Positions 25,967 to 34,761 of a DNA stretch of 64,000 nucleotides are shown one piece after another. A program made the translations under genes and the position numbers. Every line of letters starts with the position of its first letter. Position 1 is the stretch's first letter. The notes beneath the pieces are model-generated. The model saw only the letters and a list, made by a program, of their open reading frames with translations. It was not told where the DNA came from and searched no databases. Origin of the DNA: CAVTJL01 sp963735065 (lineage in GTDB: Bacteria > Pseudomonadota > Alphaproteobacteria > Geminicoccales > Geminicoccaceae). The stretch is taken from assembly GCA_963735065.1 (NCBI GenBank), contig CAVTJL010000004.1:620001-684000 (forward strand), read 5' to 3'.

Positions 25967-27431
25967 TCGCCCGCCTCCAACGAACGTTGGTCACGCCACC
26001 CGTGGACAACGCCTCATAGGATGCCGGGCTGACCTTAACGGGTGGTGAAGACGGCGTCGTCGCGAGCTCGGCGCCGCATTGGGTGCCGCGCCCGCGGCGA
26101 TGGCGCGGGACGGCCGCCAGCACCGGAAGACCTGTCGCCTTCTCGAGCTGCTCCGGCGTCACGAACCCTTCCTGCAGGATGTCGCACACAAAGGCGGTCG
26201 CCAGCGTCGCGCACAGGGCGGCGAGAAGCCCCAGCAGCACGACCAGAGGACGCAGGTCCTTTGGTCTCGCCGACACGACCGGAGGCTGCACGATTCGCAC
26301 GTTGGTCGCGTCTCGCAGGGTCGCCTCGTCCAGGACGCGAGCCTCCTGCAGCTTCTGCGACAGCATCCGATAGGCGCTCTCGGCGAGGCTCTGGTCACGG
26401 CTGAGCTCGCCCAGGACCTGCTCGTTGGCCTGAAGGGCACGGAGCTTGTCGGCCACCTGCGCCAGCTGTGCCCCGATCGTCTGCGTTCGCGCCGATGCGG
26501 CGTCGCGCTCGGACTCGGCAGTCGTGAGCTGCGTCGTCAGGGTCTCATAGACGGGATTGCGGCCCTGGCGGACGGTGCTGTCCTGCACGCCCGGCCGCTC
26601 CTTCGCCCTGTCGACAGGACCGCGGCTGTAGGTGTCGGTGTAGAGGACGATGCTGGGCTCCACGACGGCAAGCGCATCGCGAAGCCGTTGAACGCGCTGC
26701 ACCGCGGAGGCGAGGTCGTCCTGGGCGCCCTGCAGATCACGCTCGAGGGCGCCCTGCTGCTGGAGCAGGATGCCGCGCTGCGCGTCGAAGGACGAGATCC
26801 CGTTGGCCGAACGGAAGGCCGAGAGCCGGCTCTCGGCGCTCTCGGCGGCGCGCCGTGCCTCGGCCACCTGTGGCCCGAGCATGGCGGCGCGCAGGTCGGT
26901 GAACAAAGGGCGGCGCTTTTGCATGTAGGCGTCGATCAGCGCTCCCAGAGCGGCGGCCGCGACCTTGGCGTCGGGATGCTGGAACGTCACGGTGACGACG
27001 TTGCTGTCCTCTCCGCCCTTGGCCTTCAGATTGTCGAGGAACGCCTGCCTCGCCGCCTCCATCGGCGTCAGCCCCGCGGGTGGCCTCTGGGCGAGGCGGG
27101 GATAGAGCCCCGCGACGCCGAGCTTCGCGATCACTGTATCGGCAAGGTCCTTGGCCAGAAGAATCTCGACCTCCGACTTGATGATCTGACCGCGATCGTT
27201 GGTCTGGGCCACCACCTCCGCCTCGCCGGCTTGTGCCCGGTAGGTATATTCGCGCCCGAATTTCACATAGAGCTTGGCCTCGGCGGTATAATCGGGGGTC
27301 ATCATGTGCGCGATACCGACCGCGCCGCCGAGGACCAAGGCGAAGACGAGCAGTAGCTTCCATTTTGCCTTGAACAGCGGCACCAGAAGCGACCGAGCGG
27401 TGACGCCTGCTCGCGGATGAATGACATCCAA
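25923..27431 (-). CDS. Polysaccharide co-polymerase / chain-length determinant (Wzz/GumC-like)
   Basis: About 502 residues. A first membrane span (KWKLLLVFALVLGGAVGIA) is followed by a large periplasmic domain with coiled-coil stretches (LERDLQGAQDDLASAVQRVQ, and LTTAESERDAASARTQTIGA). A second span (RPLVVLLGLLAALCATLATAF) lies near the C-terminus. No C-terminal kinase domain is fused; a separate BY-kinase-like gene lies across the divergent spacer. The start is uncertain: TTG 27431 with AAAGGG upstream places the first span at about residue 20, normal for the family, whereas the frame is open to GTG 27578. It controls length and export of the polymer. Confidence 0.87.
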   Translation of the reverse strand: MDVIHPRAGVTARSLLVPLFKAKWKLLLVFALVLGGAVGIAHMMTPDYTAEAKLYVKFGREYTYRAQAGEAEVVAQTNDRGQIIKSEVEILLAKDLADTVIAKLGVAGLYPRLAQRPPAGLTPMEAARQAFLDNLKAKGGEDSNVVTVTFQHPDAKVAAAALGALIDAYMQKRRPLFTDLRAAMLGPQVAEARRAAESAESRLSAFRSANGISSFDAQRGILLQQQGALERDLQGAQDDLASAVQRVQRLRDALAVVEPSIVLYTDTYSRGPVDRAKERPGVQDSTVRQGRNPVYETLTTQLTTAESERDAASARTQTIGAQLAQVADKLRALQANEQVLGELSRDQSLAESAYRMLSQKLQEARVLDEATLRDATNVRIVQPPVVSARPKDLRPLVVLLGLLAALCATLATAFVCDILQEGFVTPEQLEKATGLPVLAAVPRHRRGRGTQCGAELATTPSSPPVKVSPASYEALSTGGVTNVRWRRANGDWRAGRHSEGVR

Positions 27432-27759
27432 GGCCTTTATTCCCTTTTCTCGCGCGCGTTGCTCCCGGCAGCCGAAGGCCGTCGAGGCCGCCAGCCACCG
27501 CCGCTTCGGAACACTTCCCGTAGCGTCTTCCGCCCGATCAACCGCCAACGTGCAGCGTTGCAGCTGCACGGCGATCACCGGCCAGCATCAATATTCATGC
27601 TCAACATGGAGGATAAAAGTTAATAAAATCTTGACGTATCACAGTGCAGTTTCTTGTTAACGCTGTATTATACTGTTCAGTGTTAGGGATCGTCATTGCT
27701 GGAAACGCATGGATCGATAAGGTCTCATGTGAATTGCGGAATGGCGGGGTCCCCGACAG
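27432..27759. promoter_or_regulatory. Divergent spacer between Wzz-like and BY-kinase-like genes
   Basis: About 330 bases if the Wzz-like gene starts at 27431. The part from 27590 to 27720 is a strong AT-rich island containing TTGACG near 27631, TTGTTAAC near 27653 and overlapping TATTAT/TATACT hexamers near 27665-27674. These are promoter-like, but I could not assign a definite -35/-10 pair. Divergent transcription of both halves of the export machinery from here is likely. Confidence 0.45.
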
Positions 27760-28392
27760 ATGCTGGCATCGAGATTCCGGCCCCAGGCGGGAGCCGTATG
27801 CGTTCCCTCTCCTCATCTCTCACAAGCTTACTGGTTCGTTCACCAGGCGGATGAGCCCCGCGTCGTCACGCTCATCGCCGCGCGCCGCGGCGAAGGCACA
27901 TCCACGCTCGCGAGGGAGCTGGCGTTGACCGCAGCGGGGCTCGGGGGTCCAGGCGTGCTCCTGGTGCATGCCACGCCGTCGCCTCTTCGCGGCGCCACGG
28001 GGTGCCTGCTGGACACGGTCCTCGCCGGTCGGCCGATGGAGGACGCGGTGCAGCCGCTGGCCCCCGGCGTCGACGTCGCATGGCTGGCTGCGGGCATGGC
28101 GCTCGAGCCGAAGGTCCTGGCACCATCCAGCCTGACCGAGGTCACGCGAGCGGTCCGCGCGCGCTATCGCCTGAGCATCGTCGACGCGCCGGCGCTCGAG
28201 CTCGGCGTCCAGGGGATAGCGCTGGCAGCCCAAGCCGACGCCGCGCTCGTCGTGGTCGAGGCGGAGAGGACCCGCGGGCCCATCGTCGAGCGTCTTCTCG
28301 AGGTTCTCGGACGCGCCGGGGTGCCCGTCGCCGGCACGATCCTCAACAAGCGCCGGCTCTATGTCCCGGCATGCGTCTATGACCGCCTCTGA
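27760..28392 (+). CDS. BY-kinase/Wzc-cytoplasmic-domain-like ATPase (CpsD/CapB family) with altered Walker A
   Basis: 210 residues resembling the cytoplasmic tyrosine-kinase half of Wzc-type co-polymerases. The P-loop reads ARRGEGTSTLARELA (about residues 41-55), where the canonical form is GEGKST, so the Walker A lysine is threonine. LSIVDAPALE (near 135-144) takes the place of Walker B, and ALVVVEAERT follows as usual. No tyrosine-rich C-terminal tail exists; the protein ends ACVYDRL. It may therefore be a regulatory partner of the Wzz-like protein rather than an active kinase. It starts the rightward five-gene operon. Confidence 0.8.
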   Translation: MLASRFRPQAGAVCVPSPHLSQAYWFVHQADEPRVVTLIAARRGEGTSTLARELALTAAGLGGPGVLLVHATPSPLRGATGCLLDTVLAGRPMEDAVQPLAPGVDVAWLAAGMALEPKVLAPSSLTEVTRAVRARYRLSIVDAPALELGVQGIALAAQADAALVVVEAERTRGPIVERLLEVLGRAGVPVAGTILNKRRLYVPACVYDRL

Positions 28393-29908
28393 CGCGGCGC
28401 GCGGCCCCATGCGTCACGCCGTCCATCTGGTCCTCTGCGACCCGTGCCCGCGCTGGCAGCACGCGCTCGCCACGGCGCTCATGAGCCGGCCGGACGTGGC
28501 GCTCAGCCTGTCGAGCCGCGCTTCGGCGCCGGGCCCGGCGAGCTGGCGTTACCTGGCGCGGCAGTGCCCGATGCTGCTGCCGGCAGGGCGGCTTGCGCTG
28601 CCTGCGGCGGCCGCAGGTGAGGCGTTGACGATCGACCTCACGGATGCGCCCGAGCCCGGGTCCTGGAGCCTTCGAGACCAGCACGGGCGCCCGCTTGCGG
28701 CACCGTTTCCCTTCTGTCGCAGGAGCCGGCTGGAGATGCCGGAGGTCCTGCTTGAGGACGGTGGCGGCGCGGTGCTGGTCCGCGCCCGGCTCGCTCGGCA
28801 GGGCTCCCACGCGGCCACGTTGGGCAGTGCTCTCGGATGGGCTGTAAGGCTCGTCGAGCAGGCGCTTGGGCATTCCCTCGAGGGCAGGCCGCTGCCGGGC
28901 ACGGGTGTCCAGGGGAGCCTGCGGTCCGGCGCGCCCGAGCCTGTCGGCTGGTCGATCCTGACCCGGGATCTCGCCCGGCGCGCGCGGGGACGTCTGCGCT
29001 CGTGGCTGGTCGACGAGACCTGGGCCATCGGCGTGATCGACAAGCCCATCGACGCGGTCCTGGAGCGGCCGGGCCTGGACGAGGTCGCGTGGATCGCGGC
29101 GCCGGGCGGCAGCTATTATGCCGATCCGTTCGGGGTCCCGGGCGAGGACCGGATCCTCTGCGAGCGGTTCGATCACGACCGCGCCCTGGGCAGGCTCGTA
29201 ACGCTTGGGCTGGAGCGTGCCCGGCCCACGGAGGACGCGCTCGATTTCCCGCCGCGAGGGCACGCCTCGTTCCCCTATCTCGCCCGCATCGGCGATGCGC
29301 TCCTCTGCATCCCAGAGACCGCCGCCAGTCGGCAGCTGGCCTTGTGGCGGTGGGGCGAGGACGGCTCATGGCAGCCTTCGACTGTCGTGGCCGAGAATAT
29401 CCGCGCGCTCGATCCTGTGCTCTTCGGTTGGCGCGGGCGCTTCTGGATCGCCTATACTGACGGGTCGCTGGGCGAGCACGACAATCTCTGCCTTTTGCAT
29501 GCGGCATCGCTCGATGGACCCTGGCAGCCGCATGCGGGCAATCCGGTCAAGGTCGACGTGGGCTCGAGCCGGCCCGGTGGCACACCCTTCATGCAGGACG
29601 GCCATCTGCATCGCCCGGCGCAGGACTGTGGTGCCCACTATGGCGCGGCCATCGTCGTCAACCGGATCCTCGAGCTTACCACGGAGACCTTCGTCGAGGC
29701 GCCGGTGGCGCGTCTCGCGCCCGGCCGGGACTGGCCCTACCCGCATGGCCTCCACACGCTGTCGGCCTGGGGCGATCGAACGCTGATCGATGCGAAGCGG
29801 CAGGGCTTCGTGCCGGCCGCCTTCGCAAGGAGGCTCCGCAGCCGTCTGGGGCGCCGTCAGCAGCCCCTGATCTCCAATCCCATCGCAGCCAATCGAGCCC
29901 AGCCATGA
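28361..29908 (+). CDS. Two-domain exopolysaccharide-cluster protein with GH43-like beta-propeller (GINT1-N-like)
   Basis: Up to 515 residues; ATGs at 28361, 28379 and 28409 are all possible, and the last gives a natural start, MRHAVHLVLCDP. The N-terminal ~200 residues resemble no family I can name firmly. From about residue 220 (ETWAIGVID, YYADPFGV, DRILCERFDH, HASFPYLARIGD, CIPETA, ALDPVLFGWRGRFWIAYTD, GGTPFMQDGHLHRPAQDCG, PYPHGLHTLS) the repeated aromatic/Asp pattern is that of a five-bladed propeller like that of glucosamine inositolphosphorylceramide transferase N-domains and GH43 relatives. It may modify or bind polymer sugars; function unproven. Overlaps both neighbours. Confidence 0.7.
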   Translation: MSRHASMTASDAARGPMRHAVHLVLCDPCPRWQHALATALMSRPDVALSLSSRASAPGPASWRYLARQCPMLLPAGRLALPAAAAGEALTIDLTDAPEPGSWSLRDQHGRPLAAPFPFCRRSRLEMPEVLLEDGGGAVLVRARLARQGSHAATLGSALGWAVRLVEQALGHSLEGRPLPGTGVQGSLRSGAPEPVGWSILTRDLARRARGRLRSWLVDETWAIGVIDKPIDAVLERPGLDEVAWIAAPGGSYYADPFGVPGEDRILCERFDHDRALGRLVTLGLERARPTEDALDFPPRGHASFPYLARIGDALLCIPETAASRQLALWRWGEDGSWQPSTVVAENIRALDPVLFGWRGRFWIAYTDGSLGEHDNLCLLHAASLDGPWQPHAGNPVKVDVGSSRPGGTPFMQDGHLHRPAQDCGAHYGAAIVVNRILELTTETFVEAPVARLAPGRDWPYPHGLHTLSAWGDRTLIDAKRQGFVPAAFARRLRSRLGRRQQPLISNPIAANRAQP

Positions 29909-31011
29909 CGATCGAGGTCTATCTCGTCACGCCCGGCGGCATGCGCGCCCGAGGCGGCATCGGGCGGGTCGTCGCCTATCTGAGGCGCGGCTGGCAGGCC
30001 AACGAGCCCGAGCTTCGCCTGCACATCGTCGATAGCTATGGGCCGGACATCAAGGCCCTGATGCCGGTGTGGTTCGCGCTCGCCGTCTTGCGGCTGCTTG
30101 CGGCGGCCATGATGAGGCGGATCGACGTGCTTCATCTCAACGTCGCCGAGCGGGGGAGCGTCTGGCGCAAGGGCTTTCTCGTCTGGCTGGCGTGGCTCTT
30201 TCGCATCCCGGTCGTGCTTCACTGTCACGGTGCCGAGTTCGTCGAGTGGTGCAAGGGGCTCTCGCCGCCGGTCCGCTTCCTCTTGACGGCGACGCTCGCG
30301 CGGACGAGCCGCATCATCGTGCTGGGCCGGTATTGGCGCGACTTCGTCGGCGGCGAGCTGGGTGTTCCGGCCGAGAAGATCGAGGTGCTGCACAACGCCG
30401 TTCCCGCGCCGGCGGCGGGACGCCGCGGGGTGGGCGACGCCAGCACCAAGATCCTCTTCCTGGGCCGGCTGGGCGAGCGGAAGGGCGTGCCGGAGCTGCT
30501 TCAGGCGCTGGCCGATCCGCGTCTGGCGACGTTGCCATGGCGGGCCGTCCTGGCCGGCGACGGTGCGGTCGAGCGGTTTCGCGAGCAGGTGAGGGGTCTG
30601 GGCCTGGCCGATCGCATCGAGCTTACCGGCTGGATCGACGAGGCCGAGGCGCAACGGCAGCTCGCTGCGGCGGACCTGCTCGTCCTTCCATCGCACAATG
30701 AAGGGCTGCCGATGGCCGTGCTCGAGGCCATGGCGCATGGGCTGGCCATCGTCACGACGCCCGTAGGAGCCATTCCGGACGCGATCAGGGACGGCGAGAC
30801 GGGCCTCCTCGTTCCGGCCCGCGATCCGCAGCGTCTGGCCGATGCCCTTCATCGGCTGATCACCGATCCCGCCTTGCGCAGGCAGCTGGGCGAGGGAGCG
30901 CATGCCCGGTTTGCCGCCGAGTTCTCGATCGATGCCTACGCCATGCGGCTCAGGGCGATCTACGGCGCCGTCGCCGCCCGCGGGCCGGTCCGGCTGGTCC
31001 GCGCAGGCTGA
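29905..31011 (+). CDS. Glycosyltransferase family 4 (exopolysaccharide cluster)
   Basis: 368 residues, GT-B fold. The N-terminal glycine-rich start is IEVYLVTPGGMRARGGIGRV. The middle contains VVLHCHGAEFVEW, and the donor domain has ILFLGRLGERKGVPELLQAL, AVLAGDGAVERF, LTGWIDEAEAQRQLAAADLL and the EX7E region SHNEGLPMAVLEAMAHGLAI. ATG 29905 overlaps the stop of the propeller gene (ATGA). With the other GT4 and GT26 enzymes it would help to build the repeat unit. Donor and acceptor are not deducible. Confidence 0.93.
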   Translation: MTIEVYLVTPGGMRARGGIGRVVAYLRRGWQANEPELRLHIVDSYGPDIKALMPVWFALAVLRLLAAAMMRRIDVLHLNVAERGSVWRKGFLVWLAWLFRIPVVLHCHGAEFVEWCKGLSPPVRFLLTATLARTSRIIVLGRYWRDFVGGELGVPAEKIEVLHNAVPAPAAGRRGVGDASTKILFLGRLGERKGVPELLQALADPRLATLPWRAVLAGDGAVERFREQVRGLGLADRIELTGWIDEAEAQRQLAAADLLVLPSHNEGLPMAVLEAMAHGLAIVTTPVGAIPDAIRDGETGLLVPARDPQRLADALHRLITDPALRRQLGEGAHARFAAEFSIDAYAMRLRAIYGAVAARGPVRLVRAG

Positions 31012-31022
31012 TCGGGCAGGCC

Positions 31023-32489
31023 ATGCTCTTGCGCTCCATCGTCGGCTACGCCCCGTCGAACCTGATCCCGGCGCTCGCCGGGATCATGACGATCGTCGTG
31101 TTCAGCCGTCTGCTGCCGCCCGACGAGCTCGGCCGCTACGCCGTCGCGCAGAGCGTCGTCCTGATCGGCCAGGCGCTGGCCTTCTACGGGCTCCAGGTCA
31201 GTGTCACGCGCTTCTACCCGCGCTATCTCAAGACAGGTGGCGTGGCACGGCTCCTGGCGAGCGCCTACGCCTGCTGCCTGATCAGCGCCATCGCGGCGGG
31301 CGCGCTGGGGGCGGCCGTCATTCTGGCCCTGGCGCCCGAGCCCGCGCTTGCCGGCCCGCTCTGGCTGGCCTTGCCTACTCTTCTCCTCCGCGGGCTCGTG
31401 ACGGTCAATCTCGCCGCCCATCGCGGCGCGCTACGGGTCGGTCGCTACAATCTCGTCGAATGCGGCCAGAGCGCGGCCGGCTTCCTCCTGGCCCTTCTTC
31501 TCGTCGGCTGCTTCGGCCTCGGCGCCTCCGGCCTGGTGCTGGGCCTTCTGGGGGCGGCCGGCCTCGCGCTGCTGCCGGACCTGGGGCTCGTGGCGCGCAG
31601 CATCGGCCGACCCGACCGCGCGATCCTACGCGAGATGCGGGCCTTCGGCGGACCGCTGGTGGCCTGCTATGCCCTCAACGCCACTCAAGCCTATGCCGAC
31701 CGGTTCTTTCTCGAGCGGCTCGCCGGCGCCTCGGCGGTGGGCGTCTATGCGGTCGCGCTGGGCATCGTCGACCGGGCCGTGTCGCTCATCTTCATGGCCG
31801 TGACGTTGGGGGCCTTTCCGCTCGCGATCGACAGGCTCGAGCGTCAGGGCGTCGAGGCCGCGCGCGACCAGCTGCGCGCGAATGCGACCGCCCTGCTGGC
31901 CTTGGCCGTGCCTGCCGCCGTCGGCCTCGCCTGCACGGCGGATCTGGTCGCGGCGGTGCTCGTCGGGCCCGCGTATCGCGCCGGCGTCGTCGCCGTCATC
32001 CCCTTGATCGCGCTGCTGAGCTTCCTTCGCGGGCTCACGGTCCACTACTTCGATCATGCGCTCCATCTCGGCTGCCGATCCGATCTCTTCCTCTACACGG
32101 TAGGGCCCGCAGCGGGCCTCAGCCTCCTCTTGAACCCGCTGCTCATTCCGTGGCTCGGGCTCATGGGCGCCATTCAGGTCGGGCTCGCAACGCAGGCGCT
32201 GGCCCTCGGCTCGACCATCGTGATCGGCCGGCGCGTCTTTCCGATCGGCTTTCCATTCGCCCAGGCGGCGCGCATCGGCGTGGCGGCGGCTGCCATGGCC
32301 GGCGCCCTGGGCCTCCTGCACCTGCCCGCATCGATCGGCGGCCTGAGCCTGACCGTCGCCTTTGGAGCCGGCATCTATGCCGTCGTCGCCCTTGCTCTCG
32401 ATGTGGCGCACGCCCGCACGTGGCTGGTCGCCCTTTGGGGGCGGAGAGCGCAGCGGGTTCCCGTCGGCACAAGCGAAGGGAGAATCTGA
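31023..32489 (+). CDS. Polysaccharide/oligosaccharide flippase (Wzx, MOP superfamily)
   Basis: 488 residues, about 12-14 membrane spans, beginning LRSIVGYAPSNLIPALAGIM and continuing FSRLLPPDELGRYAVAQS, the usual opening of RfbX/Wzx-like flippases. It would move lipid-linked repeat units across the inner membrane to the polymerase. The start follows the GT4 gene by 11 bases. Its stop overlaps the start of a 48-residue membrane peptide (TGATG). With the Wzy-like, Wzz-like and glycosylphosphotransferase genes it completes a Wzx/Wzy-dependent pathway. Confidence 0.9.
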   Translation: MLLRSIVGYAPSNLIPALAGIMTIVVFSRLLPPDELGRYAVAQSVVLIGQALAFYGLQVSVTRFYPRYLKTGGVARLLASAYACCLISAIAAGALGAAVILALAPEPALAGPLWLALPTLLLRGLVTVNLAAHRGALRVGRYNLVECGQSAAGFLLALLLVGCFGLGASGLVLGLLGAAGLALLPDLGLVARSIGRPDRAILREMRAFGGPLVACYALNATQAYADRFFLERLAGASAVGVYAVALGIVDRAVSLIFMAVTLGAFPLAIDRLERQGVEAARDQLRANATALLALAVPAAVGLACTADLVAAVLVGPAYRAGVVAVIPLIALLSFLRGLTVHYFDHALHLGCRSDLFLYTVGPAAGLSLLLNPLLIPWLGLMGAIQVGLATQALALGSTIVIGRRVFPIGFPFAQAARIGVAAAAMAGALGLLHLPASIGGLSLTVAFGAGIYAVVALALDVAHARTWLVALWGRRAQRVPVGTSEGRI

Positions 32490-32635
32490 TGGCGCTGTCG
32501 GTCAAGGAGCTGCGCGCCTCGCTGACGATCCGGTCGGTGCCCGGGCGCAGCCTGGAAGCCGCGCAGATCGGCATCCTGATCGCCAACATGCTGATCTGGG
32601 GCGCCCTCGTGCTGCTTCTCGCGCATGTGAGCTGA
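32489..32635 (+). CDS. 48-residue single-span membrane peptide at the end of the flippase operon
   Basis: A short gene: MALSVKELRASLTIRSVPGR forms a polar, basic N-terminus, then residues 26-45 (about QIGILIANMLIWGALVLLLA) are one hydrophobic helix. It starts within the flippase stop (TGATG) and has a strong GGGAG ribosome site in the flippase 3' end, so it is probably translated. I do not recognise a family. By position it could be an accessory subunit of the flippase or export complex. Confidence 0.65.
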   Translation: MALSVKELRASLTIRSVPGRSLEAAQIGILIANMLIWGALVLLLAHVS

Positions 32636-32757
32636 GAAGGCACAACCGGGGTTCCGTCGCTGCAAACGGCTGGAGCGAGGCGCGCAGCCGTGGCAGCTCG
32701 GCCGGGCAGGGGCGGGGCGACGAGCGCCAAGCCCGCGCGACCGTGCGCCTCTCGACG

Positions 32758-33990
32758 CTAGCCCGGCTGCAGACGCATCTGGTGCTCGCGGCGACGCACC
32801 CAGACTGCCGCGACGATCGAGAGGGCGAGCAAGGCGGCGACGCCAAGATAGGTCGAGGCGAGCCCGAAGCGCAGGCCGGCCTCGATGCCCAGGATCGGCC
32901 CCAGGCTGCCACCCAGATCGCCGAAGAGCTGGTACATGCCGACGACGCGACCATAGTGCTCGGGACGGCTGACATCGCCGAGCAGGGCCAGCATGGGCAG
33001 GTTGATGCCGTTGAAGAAGACACCGACAAGGATGGCGCCGACGAAGATGCCGAGGAGATCGTGCGCGAGGCCGATGACGGCAAAGCCCAGCGCCACGCCC
33101 AGAACCGACGGCACCAGCAGGCTCGAGCGCAGCCGGAGGCGGTCGATGCCGCGGCCGAGCGCCAGCGCCGTGATCGAGCTGCAGCCCATCAGCGCCGCCA
33201 TCACGAGGCCCGCGGTGCCCTGTGCCGCCATGCCGAACAGATGAAAGCCGCGCTCCTGCACCAGGATCACGAGCGTCGCCAGCAGCACGCCCTGCATGCT
33301 GAGGAAGACGAGGGTGTTGAAGCCCCAGGCGCTGGCCAGGAGTGGGAACTCGGGCAGGGCGACGAGGGCCGCCATCCGGGAGCGCAGCCCCCGCGGCCCG
33401 TCCGCCGCCGGTGCATGAAGACGGGCCTTGATGGGGGGTATCAGGAGAAAGGCCACGAGCGCGCCCAGGAAGGTGAGGAACGCGCCGGTGAGGAACGCCG
33501 TATTGTCGGAGAAGCGATCGGCGATGATGCCGCCCATCACGAGACCGCCGGGCATGCCGGCGCTCATGGCGATGCGCACGGTGGCGGTCCTCCTGCCGCG
33601 ATCGGCCTGGCTCGAGAGGCTCAGCACCGTCGCCTGCGCGCCGACGAAGAGGAAGGCCGAGCCGATGCCGAAGACCACGCGGCCCGTCAGCAGCCAGAAT
33701 GTCGGATGACCGAGATGCAGGGCGGCGCTGTAGCCGAGCACGCCGATGCCCTCGACCAGGAGGCCGAAGGCGATCGCCTGCTTGCCACCGACGCGGTCGA
33801 TGATATGGCCCGCGGGCGTGTCGAAGATCAGCCGTGAGATGCGGTTGGCAGAAAGAATGAGGCCGATCATGCCGCCCGAGATGCCGAGCTCGAGGCCGAG
33901 CGCTGGAAGGATGGGGAAGACGAGGCCCCCGCCGAGGCCACCCATGAAGGTGCACAGCGCCACCCTGCGAGCCGTGGCCGCGGCGTTCAT
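32758..33990 (-). CDS. Major facilitator superfamily transporter
   Basis: 410 residues with about twelve membrane spans in two halves. MFS signatures are visible: FDTPAGHIIDRVGGKQAIAF (loop 2-3 motif A) near residues 60-79, GIGSAFLFVGAQATVLSL, and in the second half LALGRGIDRLRLRSSLL. ATG 33990 has GGAGA nine bases upstream; the frame is open further to 34215 but without homology. The type resembles drug or metabolite efflux proteins. It is transcribed away from the exopolysaccharide cluster and is probably monocistronic. Confidence 0.9.
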   Translation of the reverse strand: MNAAATARRVALCTFMGGLGGGLVFPILPALGLELGISGGMIGLILSANRISRLIFDTPAGHIIDRVGGKQAIAFGLLVEGIGVLGYSAALHLGHPTFWLLTGRVVFGIGSAFLFVGAQATVLSLSSQADRGRRTATVRIAMSAGMPGGLVMGGIIADRFSDNTAFLTGAFLTFLGALVAFLLIPPIKARLHAPAADGPRGLRSRMAALVALPEFPLLASAWGFNTLVFLSMQGVLLATLVILVQERGFHLFGMAAQGTAGLVMAALMGCSSITALALGRGIDRLRLRSSLLVPSVLGVALGFAVIGLAHDLLGIFVGAILVGVFFNGINLPMLALLGDVSRPEHYGRVVGMYQLFGDLGGSLGPILGIEAGLRFGLASTYLGVAALLALSIVAAVWVRRREHQMRLQPG

Positions 33991-34230
33991 GCGCCCGATC
34001 TCCGACAAGCGCCGTCGTCCCGCTCGCGCCGCGGAGCCGCGCAGTGCCGGCTGCCCGGGCCTCGTGGCTGCCAGGGCAGGGGGCCTGTGTCCCTCACGCC
34101 TCTCTCCTCGTTTCTCATCCCCGGAGAGCATAGGGCGCCCGGGCCGATCCGTCGTGCCGCCGCGCGCTTGGGAGCCATGCTCAGCGGGCCCGGCTTGCGA
34201 TCCACCGGGGCGCATCGTTCGAGGCTCCTG

Positions 34231-34761
34231 ATGGCGCCGCTACGCCCCTGCATCATCATCTTCGGCGCGCGCGTGCAGCCGGACGGCCGCCCCAGCCGTA
34301 TCCTCTGCCAGCGGATCCAGGCGGCGCTGCGTGCCTGGCGCGAGCGGCCCGACGCCCGCCTGATGCCGACCGGCGGGCAGATCGGGGGTCGCCGTGCCGA
34401 GGCCTTGGTGATGCGGGACGAGCTCGTGGCCGCGGGCGTGCCGCGCTCGGCGCTCGTCCTCGAGCCGGAGAGCAAGGACACCTTCCAGTCGGCCATCGCC
34501 TGTGCGGCGCTGCTGCGGGCGATGCCGGATCTGGGCGAGGTGCTGGTCTGCAGCAGCGACTTTCACCTGCCGCGCTGTCGCGCCTTGATGGCGTTGGAGG
34601 GCTTTCCCGGCCGAGGGGTCGCCGCGAGGTCCAGCCCGAGGCCGCTGCTCGACCTGTGCTTTCTCTATCGCGTCGGCCGCGAGAGCCTGGCCCTGCCCTA
34701 CGATACGGCGCTCATGCTGTGGCACCGCCTGCGTCGTCCCGGACGACGAGGGCCAAGGTGA
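34231..34761 (+). CDS. DUF218 / YdcF-SanA-like family protein
   Basis: 176 residues from ATG 34231, which has GAGG six bases upstream; the open frame to 34087 is not conserved-looking. Family features are seen: CIIIFGARVQPDGRPS, LMPTGGQIGGR, LVLEPESKDTFQSAI and VLVCSSDFHLPRC, the usual GA-V, GG, E-s-T-ENA-like and S-HH/R blocks. DUF218 proteins have poorly known roles in envelope biogenesis. No N-terminal membrane anchor is seen. The 3' end overlaps the convergent PhnD-like gene by 50 bases. Confidence 0.85.
   Translation: MAPLRPCIIIFGARVQPDGRPSRILCQRIQAALRAWRERPDARLMPTGGQIGGRRAEALVMRDELVAAGVPRSALVLEPESKDTFQSAIACAALLRAMPDLGEVLVCSSDFHLPRCRALMALEGFPGRGVAARSSPRPLLDLCFLYRVGRESLALPYDTALMLWHRLRRPGRRGPR

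Noticed and set aside
30902..32488. Long plus-strand frame running across the flippase gene
   Set aside because: It is a shifted frame rich in Arg/Pro without membrane segments. Only its last 48 codons, after the flippase stop, are a credible gene.
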